Counted from the first letter of the stretch, positions 44,414 through 55,248 are shown. The stretch is 64,000 bases of DNA from Fen-1245 sp963835535 (GCA_963835535.1 CAWIFL010000004.1:558001-622000); one strand, 5' to 3'. Translations and numbers: made by a program. Notes: generated from the sequence alone by a model not told the origin.

Positions 44414-45201
44414 GCCAGCCCGTCATTGCCACCTTGCTCAGGAACGCCGGCGCGCGGGCCGCCTTCCGGCGCGCGATGCCGCGCTCCCGGGCCCGCGTCG
44501 TGTCGTGCCGCTCGCCGGCTGCGCTGACGCGGGTGTTCGCCACGGTGCTCGCCGACGCGGTCGTCGTGGACCCCAGGATCCCCGGCGGGGCCGAGCTGCT
44601 CGACTGGTGCCGCGCCGCCTATCCCGCCATCCCCCGCTTCGCGTACTCCGCTTTCCGCCCCGACGAAGCCGAGCTGCTGGAGACGTGTGTCCGGCAGGCG
44701 CGGGCGCACCCCATCGTCGAGGGGGTCGAGGACGCCGTCCTCGCCGACCTCATCCTGCCGCGCACGGCGAGCGCCGTCCGGCTGCAGGAGCTGGACGGGG
44801 CGCCGCGGCTCCTCCGGCTGATCGAGCCGCTGCAGGAGCGGGCCTGGCGGGAGGTGATGCGGCACGTCGGCCGGCTCCGCACCACCGACGTGGCCGCGGT
44901 CCTCGGGGTCTCGCGGGAGCACCTGTCGCGGCAGTTCGGGGCCGGTGGCGCTCCCAACCTGAAGCGGGTCATCGACCTCGCGCGCACGGCGACCGCCGCC
45001 GACCTGCTGGCCAACCCCGGCTACACGGTGCGCGGCGTCGCGCGGATCCTGGGTTTCGCCTCCGCCAGCCACCTCTCGGGGGCGGCGCGGCGCGTGGCGG
45101 GCGTGACGGCCCGCGGCCTGGCGGAGCTCGGGCCGACGGGGGTCCTGCAGGCCTTCCTCAAGGGCCGGATGCGCAGCCGGAGCTGGGCCGCGGCGCGCTG
45201 A
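44410..45201 (+). CDS. AraC-type helix-turn-helix regulator
   Basis: 263 residues from a GTG that overlaps the NUDIX stop. The first 150 residues resemble a degenerate response-regulator-like fold (ADAVVVDPRIPGGAELLDW). The C-terminus has two helix-turn-helix segments, TTDVAAVLGVSREHLSRQF and VRGVARILGFASASHLSGA, typical of AraC proteins. Its target is unknown. Confidence 0.8.
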   Translation: MSQPVIATLLRNAGARAAFRRAMPRSRARVVSCRSPAALTRVFATVLADAVVVDPRIPGGAELLDWCRAAYPAIPRFAYSAFRPDEAELLETCVRQARAHPIVEGVEDAVLADLILPRTASAVRLQELDGAPRLLRLIEPLQERAWREVMRHVGRLRTTDVAAVLGVSREHLSRQFGAGGAPNLKRVIDLARTATAADLLANPGYTVRGVARILGFASASHLSGAARRVAGVTARGLAELGPTGVLQAFLKGRMRSRSWAAAR

Positions 45202-45294
45202 ACTCGAGGGGGGCAGTCGTGTTGCTCCGCGGTGCGCCCCTCCGCTATTTTTGCGGACTGCGGTCGAGCGGGCTCACCCTTCAAGACAGTCCTC

Positions 45295-46865
<1,571 letters not shown>

Positions 46866-46866
<1 letters not shown>

Positions 46867-47765
46867 TGGCCAAGACGCGCGCGCTCAGGCGCCGCATCCG
46901 CTCCGTCGAGAGCATCAGCCAGGTGACGCGGACGATGGAGATGGTGTCCACGTCGAAGCTGAAGCGCGCCCAGGAACGGGTGGTCGGGGCGCGGCCGTAC
47001 GCGCAGGCCCTGGCCGAGACGATCGCGGATCTGCTGAGCCCCGAGCTGGCCGAGCGCTTCCCGCTGCTCCGCCAGCCGGCCCCGCCGGCCAAGGGCGGAC
47101 CCCGGCGGGCCGCGGTCCTGCTCGTCACCTCCAACCGCGGGCTGGCCGGCGCGTTCAACGCCAACCTGATCCGCGCCGCGGTCCAGCGGGAGCGCGAGCT
47201 CGTGGCGCAGGGGCTCGAGGTGGACCTGCTCGCGGTCGGCAAGAAGGGGATCAACTACTTCAAGTTCCTGGGGCGCCCGGTGGCGCTGGCGCGGTTGGAC
47301 ATCGGCGACCGTCCGCAGGCGCAGCACGCCGCGGAGCTGGCGCAGCCGCTGATCGAGCGGTTCGAGGCGGGCGCGCTGGCCTCGTTTGACGTCGTCTACG
47401 CGCACTTCAAGTCGGCGCTGAGCACGCCGCCGGTCGTGGAGCGGGTGCTGCCGATACAGGCTGGACGCACGGGCGCACAGACGCACGGACGCACGGCGGG
47501 CGCCGCGAACTTCATCCTGAAGCCCGGGGCGGATGAGCTGGTGGGGGCCCTGCTGCCACTGTACGTGCGCAACATGGTCTTCCGCGCGCTCGTGGAGACG
47601 GCGGCGTCGGAGCACGGGGCGCGCCGGACGGCGATGAAGAACGCGACGGACAACGCGGGGGAGATGCTGGACCTGCTGCGCCGCACGTACAACCGGGCCA
47701 GACAGGGTCAGATCACGCAGGAGCTGGCGGAGATCGTGGGCGGCGCGGAGGCGCTGAAAGGCTAG
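46866..47765 (+). CDS. atpG: F1 ATP synthase subunit gamma, with a repeat-derived insertion
   Basis: 299 residues. The N-terminal RRRIRSVESISQVTRTMEMV, the central SNRGLAGAFNANL and the C-terminal MKNATDNAGEMLDLL and YNRARQGQITQEL motifs are conserved. Around residues 199-214 the protein has QAGRTGAQTHGRTAG, encoded by a tandem ACGCACGG-type repeat (47460-47500) that also occurs between genes elsewhere in the window. The insertion is in frame and falls in the variable part of gamma, so the gene is probably functional. Confidence 0.95.
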
Positions 47766-47836
47766 GGATTAGGGGTTAGGGGTTAGGGGAATGCGGCGGC
47801 GACACCCTAACCCCTAGTCCCTGACCCCTAACCCCT
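47762..47836. repeat. inverted TTAGGGG-type repeat between atpG and atpD
   Basis: 47762-47788 carries three GGGATTAG/GGGGTTAG units and 47805-47836 the complementary CCCTAACCCC units, so the two halves can pair into a long G/C-rich hairpin. The G-rich strand could also form a quadruplex. A single related copy is at 52388-52404. Confidence 0.75.
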
Positions 47837-47851
47837 CATCAAGGGGATTCC

Positions 47852-49276
47852 ATGGCAGAGAAGAACATCGGAAAGGTCGTCCAGGTCATCGGCCCGGTCA
47901 TCGACGTCGAGTTCGGGGCGGAGCACCTGCCGGAGCTGTACACGGCGCTCCGGGTGGATGCCCCGGCGCCGCCGGGTGGCGAGCGCGTGCACCTCGTCGC
48001 CGAAGTGCAGCAGCACATCGGCCGCAACCAGGTGCGCGCGGTGGCGATGTCGTCCACCGACGGCCTGGTGCGCGGGATGGAGGCCGTGGACACCGGCGGC
48101 CCGATCTCCGTGCCGGTCGGCAAGTACGCGCTGGGCCGCATCCTCAACGTGTTGGGCGAGCCGGTGGATGGGGGCGAGCCGATCCCGGCCGACGCGGAGC
48201 GGTGGCCGATCCACCGCGAGCCGCCGAAGTTCACCGAGTTGGAGCCCAAGACCGAGGTCTTCGAGACGGGCATCAAGGTCATCGACCTGATCGCCCCGTT
48301 CGTCAAAGGCGGCAAGATCGGGTTGTTCGGCGGCGCCGGCGTGGGCAAGACCGTCATCATCCAGGAGCTGATCCACAACGTGGCGATGGGCCACGGCGGC
48401 CGCTCCGTCTTCTGCGGCGTGGGCGAGCGGACCCGCGAGGGGAACGACCTCTACCTCGAGATGAAGGGCTCGGGCGTGCTGCCTTCCTGCGCCCTGATCT
48501 ACGGGCAGATGAACGAGCCGCCCGGGGCGCGGCTCAGGGTCGGGCTGTCGGGCCTCACGGTGGCGGAGTACTTCCGCGACGTCGAAGGTCAGGACGTCCT
48601 GGTGTTCATCGACAACATTTTCCGCTTCACCCAGGCGGGCTCCGAGGTCTCGGCCCTGCTGGGGCGGATGCCGTCGGCGGTCGGCTACCAGCCGACGCTC
48701 GCAACGGAGATGGGCGACCTCCAGGAGCGGATCACCTCGACCAAGCGCGGCTCGATCACGTCGGTGCAGGCCATCTACGTGCCGGCCGACGACCTGACCG
48801 ATCCGGCGCCGGCCACCGCCTTCGCGCATCTGGACGCCACGGTGGTGCTGAACCGCGCGATCTTCGAGCTGGGGATCTACCCGGCGATGGATCCGCTCGA
48901 CTCGGCCAGCCGCATCCTCGACGCGCAGTACCTGGGCGATCGCCACTACAAGGTGGCGATGCAGGTCCAGCAGATCCTGCAGCGCTACAAGGACCTCCAG
49001 GACATCATCGCGATCCTCGGGATGGACGAGCTGTCGGAGGACGACAAGCAGATCGTGTCGCGGGCGCGGCGGGTGCAGCGCTTCCTCTCGCAGCCTTTCC
49101 ACGTGGCGGAGGTCTTCACCGGCCTGCCGGGCCGGTACGTCAAGCTCGAGGAGACGATCGAGTCGTTCGAGCGGGTGGTCGCCGGCGAGTTCGATCACCT
49201 GCCGGAGCAGGCGTTTTACATGGTGGCCGGGATCGAGGACGTCATCGAGCGCGCCAAGAAGCTCGAGGCGGCATGA
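47852..49276 (+). CDS. atpD: F1 ATP synthase subunit beta
   Basis: 474 residues. P-loop GGAGVGKTVIIQELI, GERTREGNDL, the Walker B FIDNIFRFTQAG and the DELSEDD-containing DELSEEDK-like motif are present. It forms the catalytic alpha3beta3 ring with AtpA. The repeat hairpin upstream may tune its level relative to gamma. Confidence 0.97.
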   Translation: MAEKNIGKVVQVIGPVIDVEFGAEHLPELYTALRVDAPAPPGGERVHLVAEVQQHIGRNQVRAVAMSSTDGLVRGMEAVDTGGPISVPVGKYALGRILNVLGEPVDGGEPIPADAERWPIHREPPKFTELEPKTEVFETGIKVIDLIAPFVKGGKIGLFGGAGVGKTVIIQELIHNVAMGHGGRSVFCGVGERTREGNDLYLEMKGSGVLPSCALIYGQMNEPPGARLRVGLSGLTVAEYFRDVEGQDVLVFIDNIFRFTQAGSEVSALLGRMPSAVGYQPTLATEMGDLQERITSTKRGSITSVQAIYVPADDLTDPAPATAFAHLDATVVLNRAIFELGIYPAMDPLDSASRILDAQYLGDRHYKVAMQVQQILQRYKDLQDIIAILGMDELSEDDKQIVSRARRVQRFLSQPFHVAEVFTGLPGRYVKLEETIESFERVVAGEFDHLPEQAFYMVAGIEDVIERAKKLEAA

Positions 49277-49316
49277 CGGCGGCGGGCACGGGGGCACAGG
49301 TGCACAGGGGCACGGC

Positions 49317-49565
49317 GTGAACGTCACCTTGGTCTCGCCCGAACAGGCACTGTTCGACGGCGACGCCACGGCCCTCGTCGCTCCGGCGTTCGACGGCAAG
49401 GTCGGCATCCTGCCGCGCCACGCCCCGTTCCTCACCCTGCTCGGCGCGGGCGAGCTGGTGATCCGGATCGCGGGCGGCGCCCGGCGGTTCCACGTCGAGG
49501 GAGGGTTCCTCCAGGTCGTCGCCAACCGCGTGCGCGTCGTCGCCGAAAGGGCCACAGCCCTCTGA
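49317..49565 (+). CDS. atpC: F1 ATP synthase subunit epsilon, short form
   Basis: 82 residues from a GTG. It consists only of the N-terminal ten-strand beta-sandwich (VTLVSPEQALFDGDA, GKVGILPRHAPFLTLL, FHVEGGFLQV). The C-terminal helical hairpin that inhibits ATP hydrolysis in longer forms (about 130-140 residues) is absent. The stop is followed at once by a strong terminator, so this is the natural end of the gene. Short GCAC repeats fill the 40 bp between atpD and atpC. Confidence 0.92.
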   Translation: MNVTLVSPEQALFDGDATALVAPAFDGKVGILPRHAPFLTLLGAGELVIRIAGGARRFHVEGGFLQVVANRVRVVAERATAL

Positions 49566-49571
49566 ACGACG

Positions 49572-49600
49572 CGGGGCCGGCGCCACCGGCGCCGGCCCCG
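49572..49600 (+). terminator. intrinsic terminator of the F1 operon
   Basis: CGGGGCCGGCGCC (49572-49584) pairs perfectly with GGCGCCGGCCCCG (49588-49600) around a 3-base loop, followed by TTCTGCT, 6 bp after the atpC stop. Confidence 0.8.
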
Positions 49601-49622
49601 TTCTGCTAGTAGCCGTTTCAGC

Positions 49623-50091
49623 TTAGAACAGCGCGCCGACTGTGAAGACGACCGCCGAGCCAGTGCGAAGCACGATCCGGATCTCGCCAAACATATTGAG
49701 GACTGGCGTAGGCTTGAAGCGGGCGCCGCCAAGCAGGTTTAGGCCCGCCTGGCCCGAACCATCGTGCGCATAGTCGAGGCCCGCGCCGATGTAGGGGTTG
49801 ACGCCGCCGGTCATGTTCGGGATGTCCCACGTACCGTTGGCGTTGATCTCCCAGATGGTGCCACCGGAGGGGAAGAAGAGGTTGAATGCCGCGTACGCGG
49901 CGAGACCAGGCGCCTTGAGGGTCGAACCGAGCCCCGTGTAGACCGCTCGCCCGCCGACGCCTACACCCACGCTATTCGTGGCGAAGTTCACTTCGTGGAC
50001 CGAACTGCCACTGCTTCGTCTGCGCGACCGCGGTCTGGGACAGGACGCACAGCCCCACGGCCGCACTCAGAGCGAGTGTCACCTTACGCAT
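49623..50091 (-). pseudogene. small outer-membrane protein, frameshifted after the signal peptide
   Basis: From ATG 50091, preceded by GAGGA, the sequence encodes a normal signal peptide (MRKVTLALSAAVGLC, ending AVAQ), but this frame stops about 40 codons later. The mature protein continues in another frame from near 50000 (VHEVNFATNSVGVGVGGRAV) to the stop at 49623 with beta-barrel-like strands (LNLLGGARFKPTPVLNMFGE) and a terminal Phe. One indel near 49995-50010 separates the two parts. Either the gene is broken or the sequence has an error there. Confidence 0.65.
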
Positions 50092-50285
50092 GTATTCCTC
50101 CTCCTTGGGTCGGTTGAGCGGACGGCGTACAATTACGGGCTGGGGGCCGTCGCCGCAAGACCCGAACTCGCGGGGACAGGGAAACGCTCCGGCGGAGCCC
50201 CGTGCTTTCCGGGCCGGGGCCGTCTATCTTATTGCGGCGCGGCCTCGTGGACGCCGCGGCTCCCCACTCTCTCGGGAGGTCATGC

Positions 50286-50985
50286 ATGACGCGCATCGCA
50301 AGGATTGCCGCTGCGGCGGCGATCCCGCTGGCGGCTTTGGCGACGGCCGCGCAGGCCCAGTTGGCGGGCATTCCGGTGTACTTCAGCCCGCGCGGCGGCA
50401 CCGGCTTCGGGATCGCCGCGAACGTCGGCTTCCCGAACACCGACGCGGGCAGCGGCACAGCCTACGGCGTGGCGGTCAGCCTGGGTGCCGGGCCCGGTGA
50501 CGATCACGGGCATGGTCGGGTGCTTGGAAGCAGACCAACATACCGGGCTGCACGGGTACCTGCTCCTGGGCGACGGCGCAGACGTCGTTCGGCGGCTCCC
50601 TGGCGTACAGGTGTTCGGTGGCGGGCTCTTGCCCGTGGCCGTCGCCGCCCAGGTAGGCTACGGGATGACTGAAGACCCCGGCCGTGTCGGCCATCCGGGC
50701 TATTCCGTCACCTCGATTCCCGTCGGTGTCGGGATCTCGCTCGATCCGCCGCTCTTTCCGCTGAAGCCGTGGATCGCGCCGCGCTACCAGATCACCAACT
50801 ACGGCAGTGGCGGGCCGTCGAACACCTCGAACTTCGCGGTCTCGGGCGGCGTGAACTTCAACCTGCTGCTCGGCCTGGGCGTTCATGCCGCCGTGGACTG
50901 GCAGCAGCAGAAGATCGGCGGCACGACGTATACGCCGCTCATCTGGAGCGTCGGCGCGCACTTCAACTTCCACGTGCCGATGTGA
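50286..50985 (+). pseudogene. small outer-membrane barrel protein, broken by several frameshifts
   Basis: The start is almost identical to the element gene at 33682 (MTRIARIAAAAAIPLAALA, same ribosome site GGGAGG). The first frame fails near 50497, where GGGCCC replaces the expected GGCCC. VTITGMVG then follows in a second frame; GGSLAYR is readable only in a third; and from VFGGGLLPVAVA onward the second frame runs to the stop at 50985 (FNFHVPM). At least three indels within 160 bp make it a pseudogene unless the assembly is poor here. Confidence 0.75.
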
Positions 50986-51004
50986 TGCAGCGGCACGGAT
51001 CCCA

Positions 51005-51391
51005 GTGAGTCGGCCAACGCAATACAATTCGCGCATCCTCGTGGCAGCGGCGCTCCTCGCGCTGTCTGCCACGGGGTGCGCCCTCACGTTCGACTCCACC
51101 AGCCTCGGCGTGCCCGTCAGCATGGCTTCGGCCGCCTCGCGACCGGCCGTGGGGGATACGTTCAACGTGCGGCTGGGCGCCGTCTACATGTTCTGGGGCC
51201 TGGTCCCGGTCAAGACTCCGAGCCTGGAGAACACGCTCGAGAGCCAGCTCGCGGGTGGCCGGGCGGTCCGGGACCTGCGGATCCACGTCGGACGCCGCCT
51301 GCCCGACCTGCTCGTCACCGTGCTGACGGCGGGCATCGTTTCGCCCACCTCGGTGACGTTCGAAGGGGTCATAGCCGCCCCGTCGCCGTAG
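51005..51391 (+). CDS. small putative lipoprotein
   Basis: 128 residues from GTG 51005, 19 bp after the barrel pseudogene. The leader ILVAAALLALSATGC is a lipoprotein signal. The mature part (VRLGAVYMFWGLVPVKTPS, GRRLPDLLVTVLTAGIVSP) has a hydrophobic C-terminal segment and is vaguely like Bor-type outer-membrane lipoproteins; this comparison is weak. Confidence 0.6.
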   Translation: MSRPTQYNSRILVAAALLALSATGCALTFDSTSLGVPVSMASAASRPAVGDTFNVRLGAVYMFWGLVPVKTPSLENTLESQLAGGRAVRDLRIHVGRRLPDLLVTVLTAGIVSPTSVTFEGVIAAPSP

Positions 51392-51575
51392 CCGGCGGCA
51401 TCCCATCGCCTGTTTTCGCGACCGGCGTCCCGCTCTACGCGTGATCCAGGTCGCCAATGCCGCCGGAGGTGACATCGGTCACCGTGCCGGTTATCCACCG
51501 CGCTATCTTGGCGCTGCCCCGGGGCCTCGGGCCCAGCGGAACTCGTCGGGGCGTCACCGCTTAGGGAGGGTTGCG

Positions 51576-52379
51576 ATGTCTCGACTTCATCGTGCGGCAG
51601 CTGCGATCGTGTTCGGTGTGCTGGCGGTCGGCTCGACCGCGGCGGCCCAGGCCCAGGTCACGGGCATGCCGCTGTTCACGAACCCCCGCTTCGGCACCGG
51701 GATCCGGGTCCACGCCGACATCGGCCAGCCGAGCAACCAGGGCACGCAGCCCGGCAATCTCACGGTCATCCAGGGCGGCGTGACCCTCGCGTTGGGCCCG
51801 ATCGGGATCGGCGCCAACGTCGGCGCCCTGAAGAACAGCATCAGCTCGCTGCAGCAGTGCCAGAGCGGCGTCATCACGAGCTGCAACCCGCAGACCAAGG
51901 TGACCGGGAGCGCCTTGCTGCAGCTCAAGCTCATGGGCGGGGGCATCAATCCGCTCTCGCTCTCGCTGTTCGGCGGCGCGAGCACGGACTTCACGGGCTA
52001 CGACGTGGCCAAGTACAGCTACCACCCGACCACGCCGGCCGACAGTGCCTTCGTGAAGGCTTTCCAGGACTCGATCGGCGTGAAGGAGCTGACGATCCCG
52101 GTCGGCGCGGCGATCGGCGTGCACATCCCGCTCCTCATCACGAGCCTCAACGTGTGGGGCGCGCCGCGCTACTCGTTCCACAAGTTCAGCAACTGCGGGT
52201 CGTCCAATTCGACGCTGTGCGGCAAGACCACCAGCGACTTCCGGTGGGCCGTGGGCGTGGACATCCCGATCTTCAGCATCATCTCGATCCGCGGCGCGTA
52301 CGACAGCGGGAAGATCGCGGGCCAGACCGTCAGTTACTGGGGCGTCGGCGCCTCGATCGGCCTCGGCGGGATGCGGTAA
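51576..52379 (+). CDS. outer-membrane beta-barrel-like protein
   Basis: 267 residues with GGGAGGG before the ATG and a signal peptide ending AQAQ. It shares the opening VTGMPLFTNPRFGTGIRVHA and overall layout with the barrel proteins at 33682 and 50286 (LAGIPVYFNPRGGTGLGVAA), so the three form a paralogous family; this one is longer and intact. Alternating glycine and aromatic strands and the final GVGASIGLGGMR suggest a barrel. Function unknown. Confidence 0.7.
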   Translation: MSRLHRAAAAIVFGVLAVGSTAAAQAQVTGMPLFTNPRFGTGIRVHADIGQPSNQGTQPGNLTVIQGGVTLALGPIGIGANVGALKNSISSLQQCQSGVITSCNPQTKVTGSALLQLKLMGGGINPLSLSLFGGASTDFTGYDVAKYSYHPTTPADSAFVKAFQDSIGVKELTIPVGAAIGVHIPLLITSLNVWGAPRYSFHKFSNCGSSNSTLCGKTTSDFRWAVGVDIPIFSIISIRGAYDSGKIAGQTVSYWGVGASIGLGGMR

Positions 52380-52394
52380 GACAGGGTGTAGGGG

Positions 52395-53747
52395 TTAGGG
52401 GTTAACGGCGTGTTCGACGAGGGCGATGACCAGTTGAAGTGAGCGATCGGCGGCGCCAACGCCGCGCTCGACGACCGCCCGTGCCGCGGCACCAGCCGCT
52501 GCGCGGACGGTTTCGTTCGTCAGCCAGCGACCGACGGCCTCCCACAGCTCCCGGATGCCCTGCACCGCCTGCGCACCTCCCGCTTCGAGCAGGAGCCGCG
52601 CGTCGCGGCTGCCGCCGTGCCCTGGCCCGAACAGCACGGGAACGCCCGCCGCCGCGGGCTCGATGACCGAATGAAGCCCCGCCTTGTGGAATCCCCCACC
52701 CACGTACGCCATGGATGCGGTCGTGTACAGTTCGGCGAGGATGCCGACCCGATCGACTATCACGACATCCCAGTTGCGAGACGTCGAGTTGCGAGTTGCG
52801 AGCGGTTCCGAGCGTTGAGGGACGAGAAGCGAGGAAAGGCGCGCGAGCTCCACTTCAGGTCCCAGATGCTGACGTATCCGCCGCTCCAGCGCCTCCAGGT
52901 GGCGCGGCGTCGGCTCGTGGGGCGCGACGACGAGGCGGAAGCGGGCGCCGCGGGAGCGCAGGTCGCCGAGCGCGGGGAGCAGCACGCGCTCGTCGGACGG
53001 CCAGGTGGAGCCGGCGAGGACGATCGGCGCGGCGCCGGTCGCGCCCGCCGCAAGGACCCTGAGGTGCGGCGCCGCGCGGTCCGCCGCGGCGAGCCTGGCC
53101 AAAGCGGAGTCGTGGCGCGTGTCGCCGGTGAGCGTGATCCGGCTCGGCGCGACGCCGAGGCGCTCCAGCTCGCGGGCGTCGGCCGCGTCGATGGCGCCCA
53201 CCGCGCCCAAGGCGGCGTAGGCCGGCCTGAGGAGACGCCGGGCCCCGGCGCCGCTGCGGCTCGAGGTGGGCGCGAGGGTGGCCGACACCAGGCCGAGCGC
53301 GATACCGCGCGCGGCGGCCTGGCGCGCGAGTTCCGGCCAGATGTCGGTCGCGCCGAAGACGATGGCGGTCGGCCGTATCGCATCGAGCGCGGCGGCGACG
53401 TCGCGCACCGTGTCGAAGGGCGCGTAGGCCGCGACGTCCACCGGCAGCGACGCGGCCAGCCGCTCCGCGGACGGCGAGCTGAAGGTGTACGCCAGCTGCC
53501 AGCCAGGGCGCGCGGCCCTGGCGCGCCGCAGGACGGCTTCGGCCTGCCGCCCCTCGCCGACCGAGGCGGCATGGAACCAGACGAGGGGCGCGCCGGAGCG
53601 CCGCTCGCGGGCCGCCCACGCCGCGAGCGTGGGGACCGAGGCGCGCCGCCCGCGGATGGCCCGTCCGAGCTTGCCACCGGCGAGCGACAGGGGCGCGGCG
53701 AAGGGGCGGGCCGCCATCCACCCGAGCCGATAGAGAAAGGTCAGCAC
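52395..53747 (-). CDS. waaA: 3-deoxy-D-manno-octulosonic acid (Kdo) transferase
   Basis: 450 residues from a GTG. The N-terminal helix with RLGWMAARPFAAPLSL, VWFHAASVGEGRQAE, FGATDIWPELARQAAARGI, AGSTWPSDE, VVAPHEPTPRH and GGGFHKAGLHSVIEPAAAGV are the conserved WaaA motifs, including the base Glu in SVGE. It adds Kdo to lipid A and so implies lipopolysaccharide. Residues around 315-330 (SEPLATRNSTSRNW) come from a short CGAGTTGCGAGTTGCGAG repeat, and the last codons and stop lie in a TTAGGGG-type repeat. Confidence 0.94.
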   Translation of the reverse strand: MLTFLYRLGWMAARPFAAPLSLAGGKLGRAIRGRRASVPTLAAWAARERRSGAPLVWFHAASVGEGRQAEAVLRRARAARPGWQLAYTFSSPSAERLAASLPVDVAAYAPFDTVRDVAAALDAIRPTAIVFGATDIWPELARQAAARGIALGLVSATLAPTSSRSGAGARRLLRPAYAALGAVGAIDAADARELERLGVAPSRITLTGDTRHDSALARLAAADRAAPHLRVLAAGATGAAPIVLAGSTWPSDERVLLPALGDLRSRGARFRLVVAPHEPTPRHLEALERRIRQHLGPEVELARLSSLLVPQRSEPLATRNSTSRNWDVVIVDRVGILAELYTTASMAYVGGGFHKAGLHSVIEPAAAGVPVLFGPGHGGSRDARLLLEAGGAQAVQGIRELWEAVGRWLTNETVRAAAGAAARAVVERGVGAADRSLQLVIALVEHAVNP

Positions 53748-53769
53748 CGGCAGTACGTTACCTCACGCC

Positions 53770-54498
53770 ATGCTCAAAGACTATCTGCGCCGCTCGCGCT
53801 CACCGCGGTACAGCGTCGTCTTCGCGGCGCCGCTCCTCGTGCTGTACGAGGTGCTCTCCGCCGCGCTCTCGGGCTCGGCGGTCGCCGGCGTCCGGAACGG
53901 CGCGGACGTCCTGCTCAAGAGCCTGTTCATCGCGCTCGGAGGGCGGGACGGCCTGGTCGTGTTCGGGGTCGCGCTCTGCGGCGCCGGTGTGGCGATCGTA
54001 TGGCGCGACGTGAAGAAGAGCGGCGAGGGAGTTCGCGCCACGGTCCTCGGCTGGATGCTGGCCGAGAGCGCGGTGTACGCCGCGGTGTTCGGCACGGTGA
54101 TCTCGTTCCTGACGTCGATCCTGCTCGAGGGGCCGCGCGCGCTGTCCGTCGGTGGCGCCGCCGCCCTCGGCCTGCAGACGCAGCTGGTCGTCTCGCTCGG
54201 GGCGGGGATCTACGAGGAGTTGCTCTTCCGCGTCATTCTGGTCGGGGCGCTGCTCTGGCTGGCTCGACGGCTGGGGCTGGGCCGGATCGTCGCGGGCACG
54301 CTCGCCGTCGTGCTCTCGGCGCTGATCTTCTCGGCCTTCCATTACGTGGGCGCCCTCGGCGACACCTTCACCGTCGCCAGTTTCACCTTCCGGGCGATCG
54401 CGGGGCTCGCGTTCAGCGCGCTCTACGTGACCCGCGGCTTCGGGGTCACCGCCTGGACGCACGCCCTGTACGACCTGGGACTCGCTCTCCTGCAGTAG
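53770..54498 (+). CDS. CPBP family intramembrane glutamic protease
   Basis: 242 residues with six to eight hydrophobic helices. Motif 1 YEELLFRVIL, motif 2 FSAFHYVGAL and motif 3 TAWTHALYD of CPBP/Abi proteases are intact. These membrane proteases resemble CAAX-processing enzymes; the target is unknown. It is divergent from waaA with a 22-bp gap, so the two promoters overlap. Confidence 0.92.
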   Translation: MLKDYLRRSRSPRYSVVFAAPLLVLYEVLSAALSGSAVAGVRNGADVLLKSLFIALGGRDGLVVFGVALCGAGVAIVWRDVKKSGEGVRATVLGWMLAESAVYAAVFGTVISFLTSILLEGPRALSVGGAAALGLQTQLVVSLGAGIYEELLFRVILVGALLWLARRLGLGRIVAGTLAVVLSALIFSAFHYVGALGDTFTVASFTFRAIAGLAFSALYVTRGFGVTAWTHALYDLGLALLQ

Positions 54499-54517
54499 GC
54501 TTGGGTCCCGGCGCCGC

Positions 54518-55180
54518 TTACGGGCTGCCGCTCTTCACCCTGATGATCGAGTCCAAGACCTGCTTGAACAGGCTGAACGGCTGCGAGCCGACGATCATCT
54601 GCCCCTCGATGTAGAACGTCGGCGTGGAGCCCGCGCCGGACCGGCGGGAGCCCTCGAAATCCGCCGCCACCACGGGGCGCATCGCCTTGGTGCGCAGGCA
54701 CTCCTGCAGCTGGCCCCGGTTCGCGTGGATCGAATCCGCGAGGGAGAGAAAGTACGCCCCCGGCTCCTTGAGGTCGGCCCAGTTGTCCTGGTTGCGGAAC
54801 AGCACATCGTGCATCTGCCAGAACTTGTGCTGGCGGGCGGCGCACATCGCCACCTCGGCGGCCGGCTCGGCGTTGGGGTGGATCGACAGCGGCATGTTCA
54901 CGAAGATCAGGCGCAGCTTCCCCGTGTCGATGTAGTCGCGCTCGATGGAAGGGAGCGTCTCGCGCCAGAACTGCCCGCAGAACGGGCACTGGAAGTCCGA
55001 CATCTCGTACATCGTGACCGGCGCGTCGGCGCTGCCTCGGGTGCGCTCGGCGCGCAGATCGTCGAGGGGAGCCTGCTGCGGCTGCTGAGCGGCAGCCGGT
55101 GCGGCGGCGAGGACGAGCGCCAGGGCGACGGCGGCGCGCTGCAGGGCGCCCGCCGGGCCTGAGGTGTGGCGTGGTGACAT
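54518..55180 (-). CDS. DsbA-like thioredoxin-fold protein
   Basis: 220 residues with a signal peptide ending AAAQ. The redox motif is CPFC within SDFQCPFCGQFW, and the cis-proline loop GSTPTFYIEG and the DsbA-type helical insertion are present. It is likely a periplasmic thiol oxidoreductase in disulfide formation. It is convergent with the CPBP gene. Confidence 0.93.
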   Translation of the reverse strand: MSPRHTSGPAGALQRAAVALALVLAAAPAAAQQPQQAPLDDLRAERTRGSADAPVTMYEMSDFQCPFCGQFWRETLPSIERDYIDTGKLRLIFVNMPLSIHPNAEPAAEVAMCAARQHKFWQMHDVLFRNQDNWADLKEPGAYFLSLADSIHANRGQLQECLRTKAMRPVVAADFEGSRRSGAGSTPTFYIEGQMIVGSQPFSLFKQVLDSIIRVKSGSP

Positions 55181-55248
55181 AGGGTGTCGAAGCTAGTCGG
55201 GCCGGTGCGGCCGCGGAAGCCTCGCTCGGGCGCTATATTCCAGAACCC

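Noticed and set aside
44410..45201. Response-regulator gene
   Set aside because: The N-terminal half looks slightly like a receiver domain but lacks the conserved Asp/Lys pattern; the C-terminus is AraC-type, so AraC is the safer name.
47762..47836. CRISPR array or true telomere
   Set aside because: The units are 7-8 bases with no spacers and lie inverted within an operon; there is no cas gene and no chromosome end.
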